Origin: Planctomycetales bacterium ZRK34 | GTDB lineage: Bacteria > Planctomycetota > Phycisphaerae > Phycisphaerales > Zrk34 | DNA: 64,000 bases | NCBI GenBank assembly: GCA_014873095.1 | Contig: CP050848.1 | Location: forward strand, 4,833,850 to 4,897,849 | Direction: 5' to 3' | Shown here: piece after piece, positions 41,749-49,790 of the stretch | Numbering within the stretch: position 1 is the first letter of the stretch | Layout of the letters: each line of letters opens with the position of its first letter | Position numbers and translations under genes: made by a program | The notes under the pieces: generated by a model | Databases searched by the model: none | Told to the model about the DNA's origin: nothing | What the model saw: the letters and a program-made list of their open reading frames with translations, nothing else

Positions 41749-43158
41749 TCAGCGGCGGCGGCGGATCAGGGTCATGGCGGCGAGGCCGAACATGGCGAAG
41801 GTCGCCGGCTCGGGGATGGCGATGAAGACCGAGTCGATCACGTAGTCGGCATTGGCCAGGCCGCCGTCGAAACGCAGTTCTTCCAGGCCGGTCTGGCCGA
41901 GGGTGGTCGGCACACCGTACTGGTAGTACTGCAGACCCAAGGCCACGGCGGTGAAGGTGGTGGCGTTGGCGTCGGAGAGGTAGATGTCGTAGGTGGGGGT
42001 GGCGGTGCCGGAGCCGTGCATCACGAGCTTGAGGCGATGGACGTTGAGCACGTCGCCGACGTCGTCGAAACCCGCGTCGCCGGCAAGGTCTTCGGAAAAC
42101 TGGACAATGCCGCTGAGATCACCGAGGAGCTTCCAGCCGGTGGAGCCGCCGAGGGCCTGGTCGTTGTAGACCTGGATGTTGCCATCGCCGTTGACGCGGA
42201 GGTTGATCTGACCGTCGCCGTTGAAACGATAATTAACGGCCAGGCCGCGATTGCCCGAGCCGCCGCCGTCGGCGGTGGCGAAGTAGTAGTCGACGGTGAA
42301 GTCCTGGCTGTCGGCATTGCCGCCGATGGTCAGCGCGTTGCTGACGGTTGAATCGATGCGGGCGGCCTGTCGCGAGCCGGCGACGATGCCGTCGTGGGCC
42401 TTGGCGACGGTGTCGTTGTTGGACCACCCGGCGGTGGTGAAGTTGCCGGTGCTGGATTCGAATTCACCGCTTGTGCCGATGCGGTTGTTGGTTTCGGCGA
42501 GGCGCAGCTTGGCGCCGGAGTTGGTGCCGGCGGCGTTGGCGGACTCGAAGGCATGGGCGTAGCTGTTGCCGCCGGTACTGTCGGTGTTGCGGACAACGAT
42601 GAAGCTGGCGATGTCGTTGGTGTCTGAAGCGATGAAGTTGTTGAATCCGGCGTTGGCGGAAGTGCTGTGAAGCTCGCCGATCATGTAACCGGCGCCGGAG
42701 AACGTGCCGACGGAGACGGTCTTCGTGCCATCGACCGTGTTGCCATCGGTGGCGTCGTTGGCGGGGGCGTTGGCGTAGTTGATGGTGGTCTGATCCCAAC
42801 TGTCCAGCGACTCGTCGGTCAGGCCGTAGACCTGGAAGTCCCACATGGCGCTGCTGGAAGTGGAGCCGAGGCCTGAGCTGACGAAGTACATGTCCAACTG
42901 CCAGTCGAGCAGGCGGCCGGATCGTGCGGCCAGCACGTCGGCCAGCCCGGCCAGATCGTAGCTGACGTAGCCCTTGCGGTGGTAGATCGAGGCGGAGTTT
43001 TCATCGCGTTTGACCGCTACGTAGTTGATGTCGAAGCCGGCCCCGGAGGACTGGACATGGGCATCGTCTTTGACGAAGTAGGTGACGTCGGCCTGCACGG
43101 ATGCAGCAACCACCAGCACCGCCAACGCGGCAGCGAATCTCATTCCCATGACTTGCAT
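41749..43158 (-). CDS. Exported PEP-CTERM protein A (paralogue of the next gene)
   Basis: A 469-residue exported protein. It has a signal peptide (MQVMGMRFAAALAVLVVAASVQA), a DNRLRE-like N-terminal region (KRDENSASIYHRKGYVSYDL, MWDFQVYGLTDESLDSWDQ), a second beta-rich domain (FTVDYYFATADGGGSGNRG) and a C-terminal PEP-CTERM tag: IPEPATFAMFGLAAMTLIRRRR-type signature with a hydrophobic helix and basic end. PEP-CTERM tags direct exosortase-dependent anchoring to the cell surface; no exosortase gene is in the window. ATG 43158 is preferred, with AGGAG seven bases upstream. It is a tandem paralogue of 43439-44839. Confidence 0.85.
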   Translation of the reverse strand: MQVMGMRFAAALAVLVVAASVQADVTYFVKDDAHVQSSGAGFDINYVAVKRDENSASIYHRKGYVSYDLAGLADVLAARSGRLLDWQLDMYFVSSGLGSTSSSAMWDFQVYGLTDESLDSWDQTTINYANAPANDATDGNTVDGTKTVSVGTFSGAGYMIGELHSTSANAGFNNFIASDTNDIASFIVVRNTDSTGGNSYAHAFESANAAGTNSGAKLRLAETNNRIGTSGEFESSTGNFTTAGWSNNDTVAKAHDGIVAGSRQAARIDSTVSNALTIGGNADSQDFTVDYYFATADGGGSGNRGLAVNYRFNGDGQINLRVNGDGNIQVYNDQALGGSTGWKLLGDLSGIVQFSEDLAGDAGFDDVGDVLNVHRLKLVMHGSGTATPTYDIYLSDANATTFTAVALGLQYYQYGVPTTLGQTGLEELRFDGGLANADYVIDSVFIAIPEPATFAMFGLAAMTLIRRRR

Positions 43159-43275
43159 ATCAAGGCTCCTCATTCCGAAAGACTGCCTGATGGCGTCAAA
43201 ATCACTGCTTTTTGACCCGCCAGAGGCGTTTTTACCTGATCCCCAACACACTGAAAAATCAGGTCCTCACTTAGT

Positions 43276-43304
43276 ACCATGCCACAATTCGCGGGATATG
43301 TCAA
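43276..43304 (-). promoter_or_regulatory. Predicted promoter of PEP-CTERM gene A
   Basis: On the minus strand, a perfect TTGACA (43304-43299), a 17-bp spacer and CATGGT (43281-43276). In the leader, ACCTGAT/ATCAGGT forms a hairpin around 43235-43265. Confidence 0.5.
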
Positions 43305-43386
43305 TAAAATAATGGTTTCGTCGCCTGCAGTTGAGGTTGCGGGAGGTGGGGCGGTATGTGGTTTTGATTCAGTTGGCACAGGACCA

Positions 43387-43410
43387 GGGCCGCGTAGCGG
43401 CCCGGCTGTT
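43387..43410. repeat. GGGYCGCGTAGCGRCCCGGCTGTT element, copy 1
   Basis: A palindromic core GGGCCGC-GTA-GCGGCCC followed by GGCTGTT. A direct copy with compensatory base changes is at 49738-49761, and an inverted variant is at 49697-49720. Confidence 0.7.
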
Positions 43411-43438
43411 TGGGTTGCAAGTGGGGGTGTCTTTTGGT

Positions 43439-44839
43439 TCAGCGACGACGGTGCAGCAGCGCCAGGGCGCCGAGGCTCAACATCGCGAAGCCGGCCGGTT
43501 CGGGGATGGCGATGTAGACCGAGTCGACGGCGTAGTTGCCGTTGCCGTTGGCGATATCGAATTCGAGCAGCTCCAGACCGGCGGCCACCGAAGCATCCGG
43601 CACGTCGTTCTGGAAGAACTGCAGGCCGGTGGCGACGGCGGCAAAGGTCGTCGAATTGGCGGCTGACAGGTAGACGTCGTAGTACGGATTGGCCGTGCCT
43701 GAGCCGTACATGACGAGCTTGATGCGGAAGACGTTGAGCACATCGCCGACGTCGGTGAAATCAAGGTCGGCGTTGTTGTCTTCGGAGAACGCGATCAGGC
43801 CGCTGAGGTCTGAGAGTGTTTTCCATCCGGTGGTGCCGCCGAGGCCCTGGTCGTTGAAGACCTGAATCTGGCCCACGCCGTTGACGCGGAGGTTGATCTG
43901 GCCGGAGCCGAAGAATTCGTAGTTGACATTGAACCCGCGGTCGCCGCCGCCTCCGCCGCCGTCAGCAGTGGCGAAGTACATGTCGACGGAGAAATTTTCC
44001 GACTGGGCGTTGGGCGAGTCGGCGAGATTGCCGGACTGGCTGGAGTCCATGAACACCGCCTTCTGGGAGCCGGCGATCAGTCCGTCGTGCTCGAGGGCGG
44101 CGCCGGTGCTGGACCAGCCGGTTTTGTCGAAGGAACCGCCGAAGGTTTCAAATTCGCTGTTGGCGTCCAGGCGGTTGCCGGTTTCGATGAGCTTGATTTT
44201 GGCGCCGCCGCCGGTGGTCGCTTCCTTGGATTGGAACCCGTGGGCGTAGTTGTCGCCGGCGGCGGTGTTGCGCACGATGATGAACGTGCCGACGTTGTCG
44301 GTGTCGCTGTTGAGGAATGAATCCAGCGCGGCGCCGGAGATCGACTGGGTCACGCCGCTCATGGTGCCCATGCCGGTGAAGGTGGCGATGGAGGTGGTTT
44401 TGGTTCCGTCGACGGTGTTGCCATCGGAGGCGTCGTTGGCGGGGGCGTTGGAGTAGTCGATGGTCGATTCGTCCCAGCTGTCGACCGACTCGTCGGTCAG
44501 GCCGTAGACTTCGAAGTCCCACACGGTCGAAGCGCTGGTGCCGCCGACGCTGGTGAATACGAACGGCAGATCGAGCTGCGTGTTGACGCCACGTCCGGAG
44601 CGGGCGGCCAGGGCGGCCTGATAGTCGGTCAGATCGTAGCTGATGTAGCCTTTGCGATGGCTGCTGGAAACGGCGCCGGTGTCGCGCTTGACCAGGACCA
44701 TGTTCGCAGCGCCGCTGCCGGTGCCGCTGGACTGGACATAAGCGTCGTCCTGCACGAGGAAGGCGACATCGGCCCGCGCACCGGTGGCGACAGCCAGCAG
44801 GGCGAAAGCGGCCGGTACGATCAGCATAAACCTTTTCAT
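43439..44839 (-). CDS. Exported PEP-CTERM protein B (paralogue of the previous gene)
   Basis: A 466-residue exported protein. The signal peptide is MKRFMLIVPAAFALLAVATGARA. It then follows protein A over its full length (KRDTGAVSSSHRKGYISYDL, VWDFEVYGLTDESVDSWDES, DMYFATADGGGGGGDRG) and ends with a PEP-CTERM tag IPEPAGFAMLSLGALALLHR plus basic residues. ATG 44839, after GGAAGGAGAGG, is clear. The two genes evidently arose by tandem duplication; about half of their residues look identical by eye. Each has its own promoter. The function is probably surface or matrix related. Confidence 0.85.
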   Translation of the reverse strand: MKRFMLIVPAAFALLAVATGARADVAFLVQDDAYVQSSGTGSGAANMVLVKRDTGAVSSSHRKGYISYDLTDYQAALAARSGRGVNTQLDLPFVFTSVGGTSASTVWDFEVYGLTDESVDSWDESTIDYSNAPANDASDGNTVDGTKTTSIATFTGMGTMSGVTQSISGAALDSFLNSDTDNVGTFIIVRNTAAGDNYAHGFQSKEATTGGGAKIKLIETGNRLDANSEFETFGGSFDKTGWSSTGAALEHDGLIAGSQKAVFMDSSQSGNLADSPNAQSENFSVDMYFATADGGGGGGDRGFNVNYEFFGSGQINLRVNGVGQIQVFNDQGLGGTTGWKTLSDLSGLIAFSEDNNADLDFTDVGDVLNVFRIKLVMYGSGTANPYYDVYLSAANSTTFAAVATGLQFFQNDVPDASVAAGLELLEFDIANGNGNYAVDSVYIAIPEPAGFAMLSLGALALLHRRR

Positions 44840-44964
44840 GAACCTCTCCTTCCCGGAATCAGATTCTCTGGGTTGCGCTTTTCTCAATCGCGAACCCCGC
44901 CGAGCGGCGAGGCTTGCGGGCAGTCTCCGGTCCGTGTCGTCGATAAACAGGACCGATTGATACT

Positions 44965-44993
44965 ATTTTGCTTCAATTTGCCCCGTTCGTCAA
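44965..44993 (-). promoter_or_regulatory. Predicted promoter of PEP-CTERM gene B
   Basis: On the minus strand, TTGACG (44993-44988), a 17-bp spacer and CAAAAT (44970-44965), leaving a leader of about 120 nt. Confidence 0.5.
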
Positions 44994-45089
44994 CTGAAAA
45001 ATAAGGATTTGCGGGTAGGGACAACCCGCCTGGCGAATCGAAATTCACCAGTCGGGGATCGCGATGCCTGCATGTTCTGACTTGAAGCG

Positions 45090-45644
45090 TCAGGCGCGGG
45101 AGACGTACGACCCGTCGACGGTGCTGATGCGGACGGTTTCGCCGGTCTCGATGAAGGGGGGCACACGCGTGGTCAACCCGGTTTCGAGGGTGGCTTCCTT
45201 GAGCTGATTGGTGGCGGTGGCGCCCTTGGGCTGGGGGGTGGTTTCGGTGATTTCGAGGTCGACGACGGTCGGCAGGTCGATGCTCAGGGGGCGGCCTTCG
45301 TACATGAGGACCGTCACGTCGGTGTTGGGCTTGAGGTACTGCATGGCGTCGCCGAGCAGATCTTCGGGCATGTTGATCTGGTCGTAGGTTTCGTTGTCCA
45401 TGAAGACCTGGCCGGTGGCGTCGGCGTAAAGGTACTGCATGGTGCGACGGTCGAGCACCGCCTGCTCGTAGACCTCTTCAGCACGCAGGCGCTTCTGCGA
45501 AACCGATCCGGTGGCCACGGACTTGAGCTTGACCTGCACGTAGGCGGGGCCTTTGCCGGGCTTGACGTGGTCGGCGCCGATGACGACGAACAGTTGGCCG
45601 TCGAGGTTCAGGGCGACGCCGGGTCGAATATCGTTGGCTTTCAC
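45090..45644 (-). CDS. efp: Translation elongation factor P
   Basis: A 184-residue factor that relieves ribosome stalling at polyproline. The three OB-type domains are recognisable: KANDIRPGVALNLDGQLFVVI and VKPGKGPAYVQVKLKS, with the Lys at the tip of the PGKG loop that is modified in many bacteria; then VFMDNETYDQINM; then the C-terminal GLTTRVPPFIETGETVRI. The start is a GTG at 45644 with GGAG upstream; a longer in-frame start at 45686 would add a Pro/Lys-rich tail not seen in EF-P. Neighbouring Pro-rich proteins (secreted hydrolases, DnaX linker) could be clients. Confidence 0.95.
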   Translation of the reverse strand: MKANDIRPGVALNLDGQLFVVIGADHVKPGKGPAYVQVKLKSVATGSVSQKRLRAEEVYEQAVLDRRTMQYLYADATGQVFMDNETYDQINMPEDLLGDAMQYLKPNTDVTVLMYEGRPLSIDLPTVVDLEITETTPQPKGATATNQLKEATLETGLTTRVPPFIETGETVRISTVDGSYVSRA

Positions 45645-45728
45645 GGGAGCGGTCTCCTTGCGGGGCGGTTTATGGGGGGGCGGCATGATAGCAGACTACA
45701 CCCGGCAGACCAACTGTTAGCCGGCGGG

Positions 45729-45767
45729 ACCAGACGCTTCGCCCGCGGCGGGCTCAGCGTCGGCGTG
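45729..45767 (+). repeat. REP-like hairpin, GACGCTTCGC/GCTCAGCGTC family, copy 4
   Basis: The best-formed copy: GACGCT-TC-GCCCG pairs with CGGGC-TC-AGCGTC around a CGG loop, leaving one TC/TC internal mismatch. It is flanked by CCA and GGCGTGAG, which the copies at 41691 and 55275 share in part. Confidence 0.7.
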
Positions 45768-45793
45768 AGATGGGGCGGGCGGAGACTACAGCG

Positions 45794-47455
45794 TCAGCGC
45801 ACGCGGATGACTCGGAACCCGGGCGTGAGCTCGGCGTCGGTGTCGACCATTTTGCCTTTATCGTCGAGCAGGCGCAGCTCCGCGGACTGGACGATGATGT
45901 TGCCGAAGTCGCAGACAAACCCGAGGCTGGCCGGCCCTTCGTCCCACTTGTAATAGTCGGACAACTGCGTGAGCTGGCCGGTCCAGTTGACCTTGCGCTG
46001 CCCGCCGACCGAGCAGTAAATCTTCGCCTGCCGGCCCTTGACCTGCACCCGGGCGAACACCGTCACCGAGCGTTTGAATGGCAGCATCGCCCCGCGGTTG
46101 TTGCGCGTCGCATTGTCGTAATACATCCACCCGTCGATGCACGAGATGCCGGTGAACTGCCCGTGCAGCCCCTGGGCGACGAAGGTGACCATGCGATCGC
46201 CGATCGGCAGATTGATGCCGACCTCCGCCGAGCCGGCGTTGCGCTGAATCCGCGCTTTGAATTCATAGCTGCCCTCGGGTCGAATCGGTATGCGAACCAT
46301 GGCGTCCGAACTCGCCTGGCAGGCGATCATGTCGTTCTGCTTGGCCCACGTCCCGCGCTCGACATGCTTGGTCAGATCCACCTTCTCCAGCACATTCGTC
46401 CACTTGCTTTTTTCGCTGCCGCCGTTGGCAGCCTCCGCGGCGGCGGTCTGCTGTTTCTCGATCTCTTCAGCGCCCTGGGCGGCGCGGGCCAAAGCCAGCT
46501 TCGCCTTGGTCGAGGCCAGGTCTTGTTTGTCTTCGCGGGTCAGGTACGTCTCGAAGCACTCGCGGGCGTGGTTGTACATCGCCAGGCGATTGTCATCGAG
46601 CTTGGCTTCAGCCTCGGCCAGATCGTTGTACCAGTCGCCGAGCGTCAGCAGGTCGGGGGTTTTGACCTGGGCGATGGGCGTGGCGGCCAGGGAGATGTTC
46701 GCCTTCAGCTGCTCGTCGGGGCAGGTGAAGCTGAACTTGCGGGCTTCGTCGGGGCGGTCCAGCTGCACGATGTAAACCAGCAGCAGATCGCGGGCGGCCT
46801 CGGTGTCGTCGGCGTTGGTTTTGAGGCGATTCTTGTGGCGGTTGATCTGCATGAAGGCGCGATCGAGGTTGCCCGATCGGGTGATGCGCGGCACGAGCTC
46901 ATCGCGCATGTCCGACTCGGCGATACGCCCCAGCGCCAGCGCCTTGCGGTAGGTCGCCAGGGCGGCCTTGTGATCGTCGCCCTCAGCCTGCAGGTCGCCC
47001 AGCGCGATCAGGTCATCCAGGTACGCCGTCGCCACGGTCGGCTTCTGCTTGATCGACGCCGAGCTGAACTGCCGCTGGCGCAGATCCGTCAGCCGTTTGT
47101 ATGAAGCCAGCACCTGTTCGCGCGGCGCATCGGGTACGGCCGCGATGCGGTTGATCGCCGCCGCCGCCGTGTCATACCCCGCCGGGTCCACCATCGCCAG
47201 CTCGATGATCCGCTCCAGCATGATCTGCATCAGCGCCGGCTGTTCACGGGCCTGCTCGACGGCGGCGAACAGCGTCTGCGCCAGTTCGACATCATCGGCG
47301 CCTGGGCGTGTGGCCTGCACGCGCGCGATGTCCTTGCCGTACAGCGAGTCGAACACTTTTGCCGCATCATCCGGCTCGGCGAACGCCCGCGGCAAGGCGG
47401 CCAGCGACATGACCGCGCATGCGACGATGAGAATGGTTCGTTTGAATGTAAACAC
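45794..47455 (-). CDS. Secreted helical-repeat protein A with C-terminal jelly-roll-like domain
   Basis: A 553-residue exported protein that I cannot name. A signal peptide (about 1-26, ending ALPRAFA) is followed by helical, TPR-like repeats (about 30-330) and, from KHVERGTWAKQND onward, a strand-rich region resembling concanavalin-like or 3-keto-disaccharide-hydrolase-like folds (IPIRPEGSYEFKARIQR; VFARVQVKGRQAKIYC). It is a clear paralogue of the gene just upstream (47517-49430): both share the N-terminal LFGAD/LYGKD region and the KHVERG junction. The pair is probably cotranscribed (61-bp gap) and may act at the cell surface. Confidence 0.7.
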   Translation of the reverse strand: MFTFKRTILIVACAVMSLAALPRAFAEPDDAAKVFDSLYGKDIARVQATRPGADDVELAQTLFAAVEQAREQPALMQIMLERIIELAMVDPAGYDTAAAAINRIAAVPDAPREQVLASYKRLTDLRQRQFSSASIKQKPTVATAYLDDLIALGDLQAEGDDHKAALATYRKALALGRIAESDMRDELVPRITRSGNLDRAFMQINRHKNRLKTNADDTEAARDLLLVYIVQLDRPDEARKFSFTCPDEQLKANISLAATPIAQVKTPDLLTLGDWYNDLAEAEAKLDDNRLAMYNHARECFETYLTREDKQDLASTKAKLALARAAQGAEEIEKQQTAAAEAANGGSEKSKWTNVLEKVDLTKHVERGTWAKQNDMIACQASSDAMVRIPIRPEGSYEFKARIQRNAGSAEVGINLPIGDRMVTFVAQGLHGQFTGISCIDGWMYYDNATRNNRGAMLPFKRSVTVFARVQVKGRQAKIYCSVGGQRKVNWTGQLTQLSDYYKWDEGPASLGFVCDFGNIIVQSAELRLLDDKGKMVDTDAELTPGFRVIRVR

Positions 47456-47516
47456 CCGGAGTCTCCAGCAGAAGCGTGCATGCGGCCGACGACCATCGGC
47501 GACCGCTCGTGGCTTG

Positions 47517-49430
47517 CTATTCGCGCTCCAGCCGCGTCGCCAGTTCGATGCCGAGTTGGCGGATGTACGGCGTCGGGCTGCGCTGCAGTTGAATCACCAA
47601 CTGGTTTTTCTGCGAGAAAGACATGTGCTGCCAACGCTTGTCGATGCGGTCGCGCATTTCCTGAATCCGCTGCTCCCATTGCTGGCGGGCGGCGGCGGCT
47701 TCCTGCTCCGGGGTCTTGACCTCGACCACCGGTTTGTTCTGCTGATCGGTCAGCGTCACATCGCCATCGAGCATGCGGAAGCTGACGTTTCGGAAGCTGA
47801 CCCCGCCGCTGGCGCTGTGCAGCGCCAGCACATCGCTGCGCGTCCGCGGCTGCCAACGACTCATCGGCGACAGATCAGCGATCGGGCCGTCCCATTGAAC
47901 CAGCGCCTTGTCGTCGAACTGAGTCTCGATCGACGCCTGCGACTTGTTCAGCGTCACGTTCGCCTGCACCTTGTGCCAGATGCCCATCGTCGGCGGGGGC
48001 GCGACCGTCGAGGCCGGGTTGTCCGGATCATCAACGACCATCTGCCGCACCGTCGCCAGGCCCATCCGCGTCTGCGGCGTTTCGGTGATCTCTCGGCGGC
48101 GGGGCGGGTGCGACAGAAAGAATCCAACCGCCGAACTGCCCACCGGCAGATACACGATCACGTCATCCGGCTGCGGCGTGGCGAACATCACCTCCATCTG
48201 AAGCTGATAGCTGCCGTGCGGTGCGACGGGGAAAATGATCTGGTTGCGATGCACGGCGGCCACGTGCAGGCCGGTCTCATCCAGTGTCCACTGCCCGCGC
48301 TCAACATGCTTTTGAATGTCGACGAGCTTGAGCAGATTCATCGACGCGCCGAAGTCGCCGGGCAGGTGGCGGTCGTATTCCGGCAGCGTTTTATTCAGAG
48401 CGGTCAGTTCTTCGAACGCCTGCTTGCGGGTCAGCGCCGCCTTGGTGGTCAGCAGGTCGGTCGTGACATGCTGCTCGAGAAACTGGTCATAACACGCGAC
48501 CGCATGGGCCAGCATCATGGCGCGCGAGCGGCTCGAGTCCGCCCCCGAGGCCAGTTCGCGATACCAGTCACCCAGCGCCATCGCTTCGGCGTCGCTCAGC
48601 GCTGTGATATCGGCACACGCCAGGCGGATGTTCTTCTGCCAGGTTTCATCATCGACCAGAAAGCTGTATTTGCGGGCCTCTTCGGGCGTGTCCAACTCGA
48701 CGACATACAGGCGGAGCAACTCACGTGCCGCGGTCTGGTCGGTTTTGTCGCGCGTCAGTCGCGCTCGCGCCGTCTGTACCTGGCGAACGACCGCCTGCCC
48801 GGCGATCACACGATCCATGCGCGCCTTGACGGTCTGCCGCGCTTCGTTGGAACGGATCGCCGAGGCCACCGCCGTGGCCCGTCGCAGTTGCACCATCGCA
48901 TCGTCAAATGCCTGCAACTCGTATTGAGCGTCGGCCAGTCGAATCAGCGCCGCGATCAATCCCATGCCCGCCGCAGTGCGATCCGACGCCCGCGCCTGCG
49001 TGTATTGACGCTGGCGCAGTTCCACGAGCTTCTCGAAAAAATGAATCCGATCGCTGGATAGCCGCTCAGCGCCCAGCTCCAGCGCCTCGGTCGCCAGGTC
49101 ATAACCCGAGGCGTGACGCATGCCCAGTTCGACCACGTGATCGATCAGCAGCCTCATCATCTGCGGGTTGTCATCGGTCGATGAAGCCGCCTGCAGCAAC
49201 ACGCCGGCGAGGTCCACATCATCCCCGGCGTCCGGGGTCGCGCTCACGCGCCGCATGTCCGCGCCGAACAGTGTTTCAAAAAGTTCTTCGGGGTCTTGCT
49301 GCTGGGTCGGCTCGGCGGCCGGCAGCACCGCCGGGGCGTCAGCCGCCTGCCCCCAGCCCGTCGCCGTCACACACGCCACGATCACACTGCACCACAGCCC
49401 CTGTCGAGATAGCCGCCGGCATGCCTTCAT
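47517..49430 (-). CDS. Secreted helical-repeat protein B, paralogue of A
   Basis: A 637-residue exported protein. Its signal peptide (MKACRRLSRQGLWCSVIVACVT and following) precedes LFETLFGADMRRVSATPDAG, matching protein A's SLYGKDIARVQATRPGA. The helical middle part (about 60-330) and the junction QKHVERGQWTLDETG are shared with A, as is the strand-rich domain (FPVAPHGSYQLQMEVMF; WHKVQANVTLNKSQASIE). A C-terminal extra helical region (about 560-637) with many Gln/Arg/Glu is unique to B. ATG 49430 is chosen because it starts a proper signal peptide; in-frame codons up to 49532 would spoil it. Confidence 0.7.
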   Translation of the reverse strand: MKACRRLSRQGLWCSVIVACVTATGWGQAADAPAVLPAAEPTQQQDPEELFETLFGADMRRVSATPDAGDDVDLAGVLLQAASSTDDNPQMMRLLIDHVVELGMRHASGYDLATEALELGAERLSSDRIHFFEKLVELRQRQYTQARASDRTAAGMGLIAALIRLADAQYELQAFDDAMVQLRRATAVASAIRSNEARQTVKARMDRVIAGQAVVRQVQTARARLTRDKTDQTAARELLRLYVVELDTPEEARKYSFLVDDETWQKNIRLACADITALSDAEAMALGDWYRELASGADSSRSRAMMLAHAVACYDQFLEQHVTTDLLTTKAALTRKQAFEELTALNKTLPEYDRHLPGDFGASMNLLKLVDIQKHVERGQWTLDETGLHVAAVHRNQIIFPVAPHGSYQLQMEVMFATPQPDDVIVYLPVGSSAVGFFLSHPPRRREITETPQTRMGLATVRQMVVDDPDNPASTVAPPPTMGIWHKVQANVTLNKSQASIETQFDDKALVQWDGPIADLSPMSRWQPRTRSDVLALHSASGGVSFRNVSFRMLDGDVTLTDQQNKPVVEVKTPEQEAAAARQQWEQRIQEMRDRIDKRWQHMSFSQKNQLVIQLQRSPTPYIRQLGIELATRLERE

Positions 49431-49696
49431 GGTGTAGCATTCTAACAGCCCCGAAGGCTTGCGTCTGTTGATGGGTGTGATGTTTCGCCTGCTTTTCACG
49501 CCGCCGCACTCCATAATCTGCCGGGGAATCACCGGGCCGCATCCATGTGGCCGGTCAGCAGTTTAACGCAGTCGGGGCGGTTCTGCTTGCAGCCGACCGG
49601 TTGTCCCTGTCCATACCAGACGCATCATCGGCCCCGGTGTTCAAAGAGGTTCAACCGCGTGGCATGTGTCTTTGCCGAAAGTGATATATTCATGCC

Positions 49697-49720
49697 ATAG
49701 CCGGGCCGCTACGCGGCCCC
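49697..49720. repeat. GGGYCGCGTAGCGRCCCGGCTGTT element, inverted variant
   Basis: ATAGCCGGGCCGCTACGCGGCCCC, the reverse complement of a GGGGCCGCGTAGCGGCCCGGCTAT variant. Confidence 0.65.
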
Positions 49721-49737
49721 GGTCCGACATGCCGCCA

Positions 49738-49761
49738 GGGTCGCGTAGCGACCCGGCTGTT
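49738..49761. repeat. GGGYCGCGTAGCGRCCCGGCTGTT element, copy 2
   Basis: GGGTCGC-GTA-GCGACCC followed by GGCTGTT. Compared with 43387-43410, both stem positions change together (C to T and G to A), which keeps the hairpin. Confidence 0.7.
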
Positions 49762-49790
49762 GAATGATCCACCACTTGTTCGAGGCGCCC

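Larger units (their letters stand above)
49431..49790. other. Divergent intergenic region with two palindromic elements
   Basis: A 360-bp gap between divergent genes. It holds an inverted variant (49697-49720) and a direct copy (49738-49761) of the GGGYCGCGTAGCGRCCCGGCTGTT element, the second just before the SGNH hydrolase gene. TATATT (about 49685) could be a -10 but has no good -35. No other signals were seen. Confidence 0.6.
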
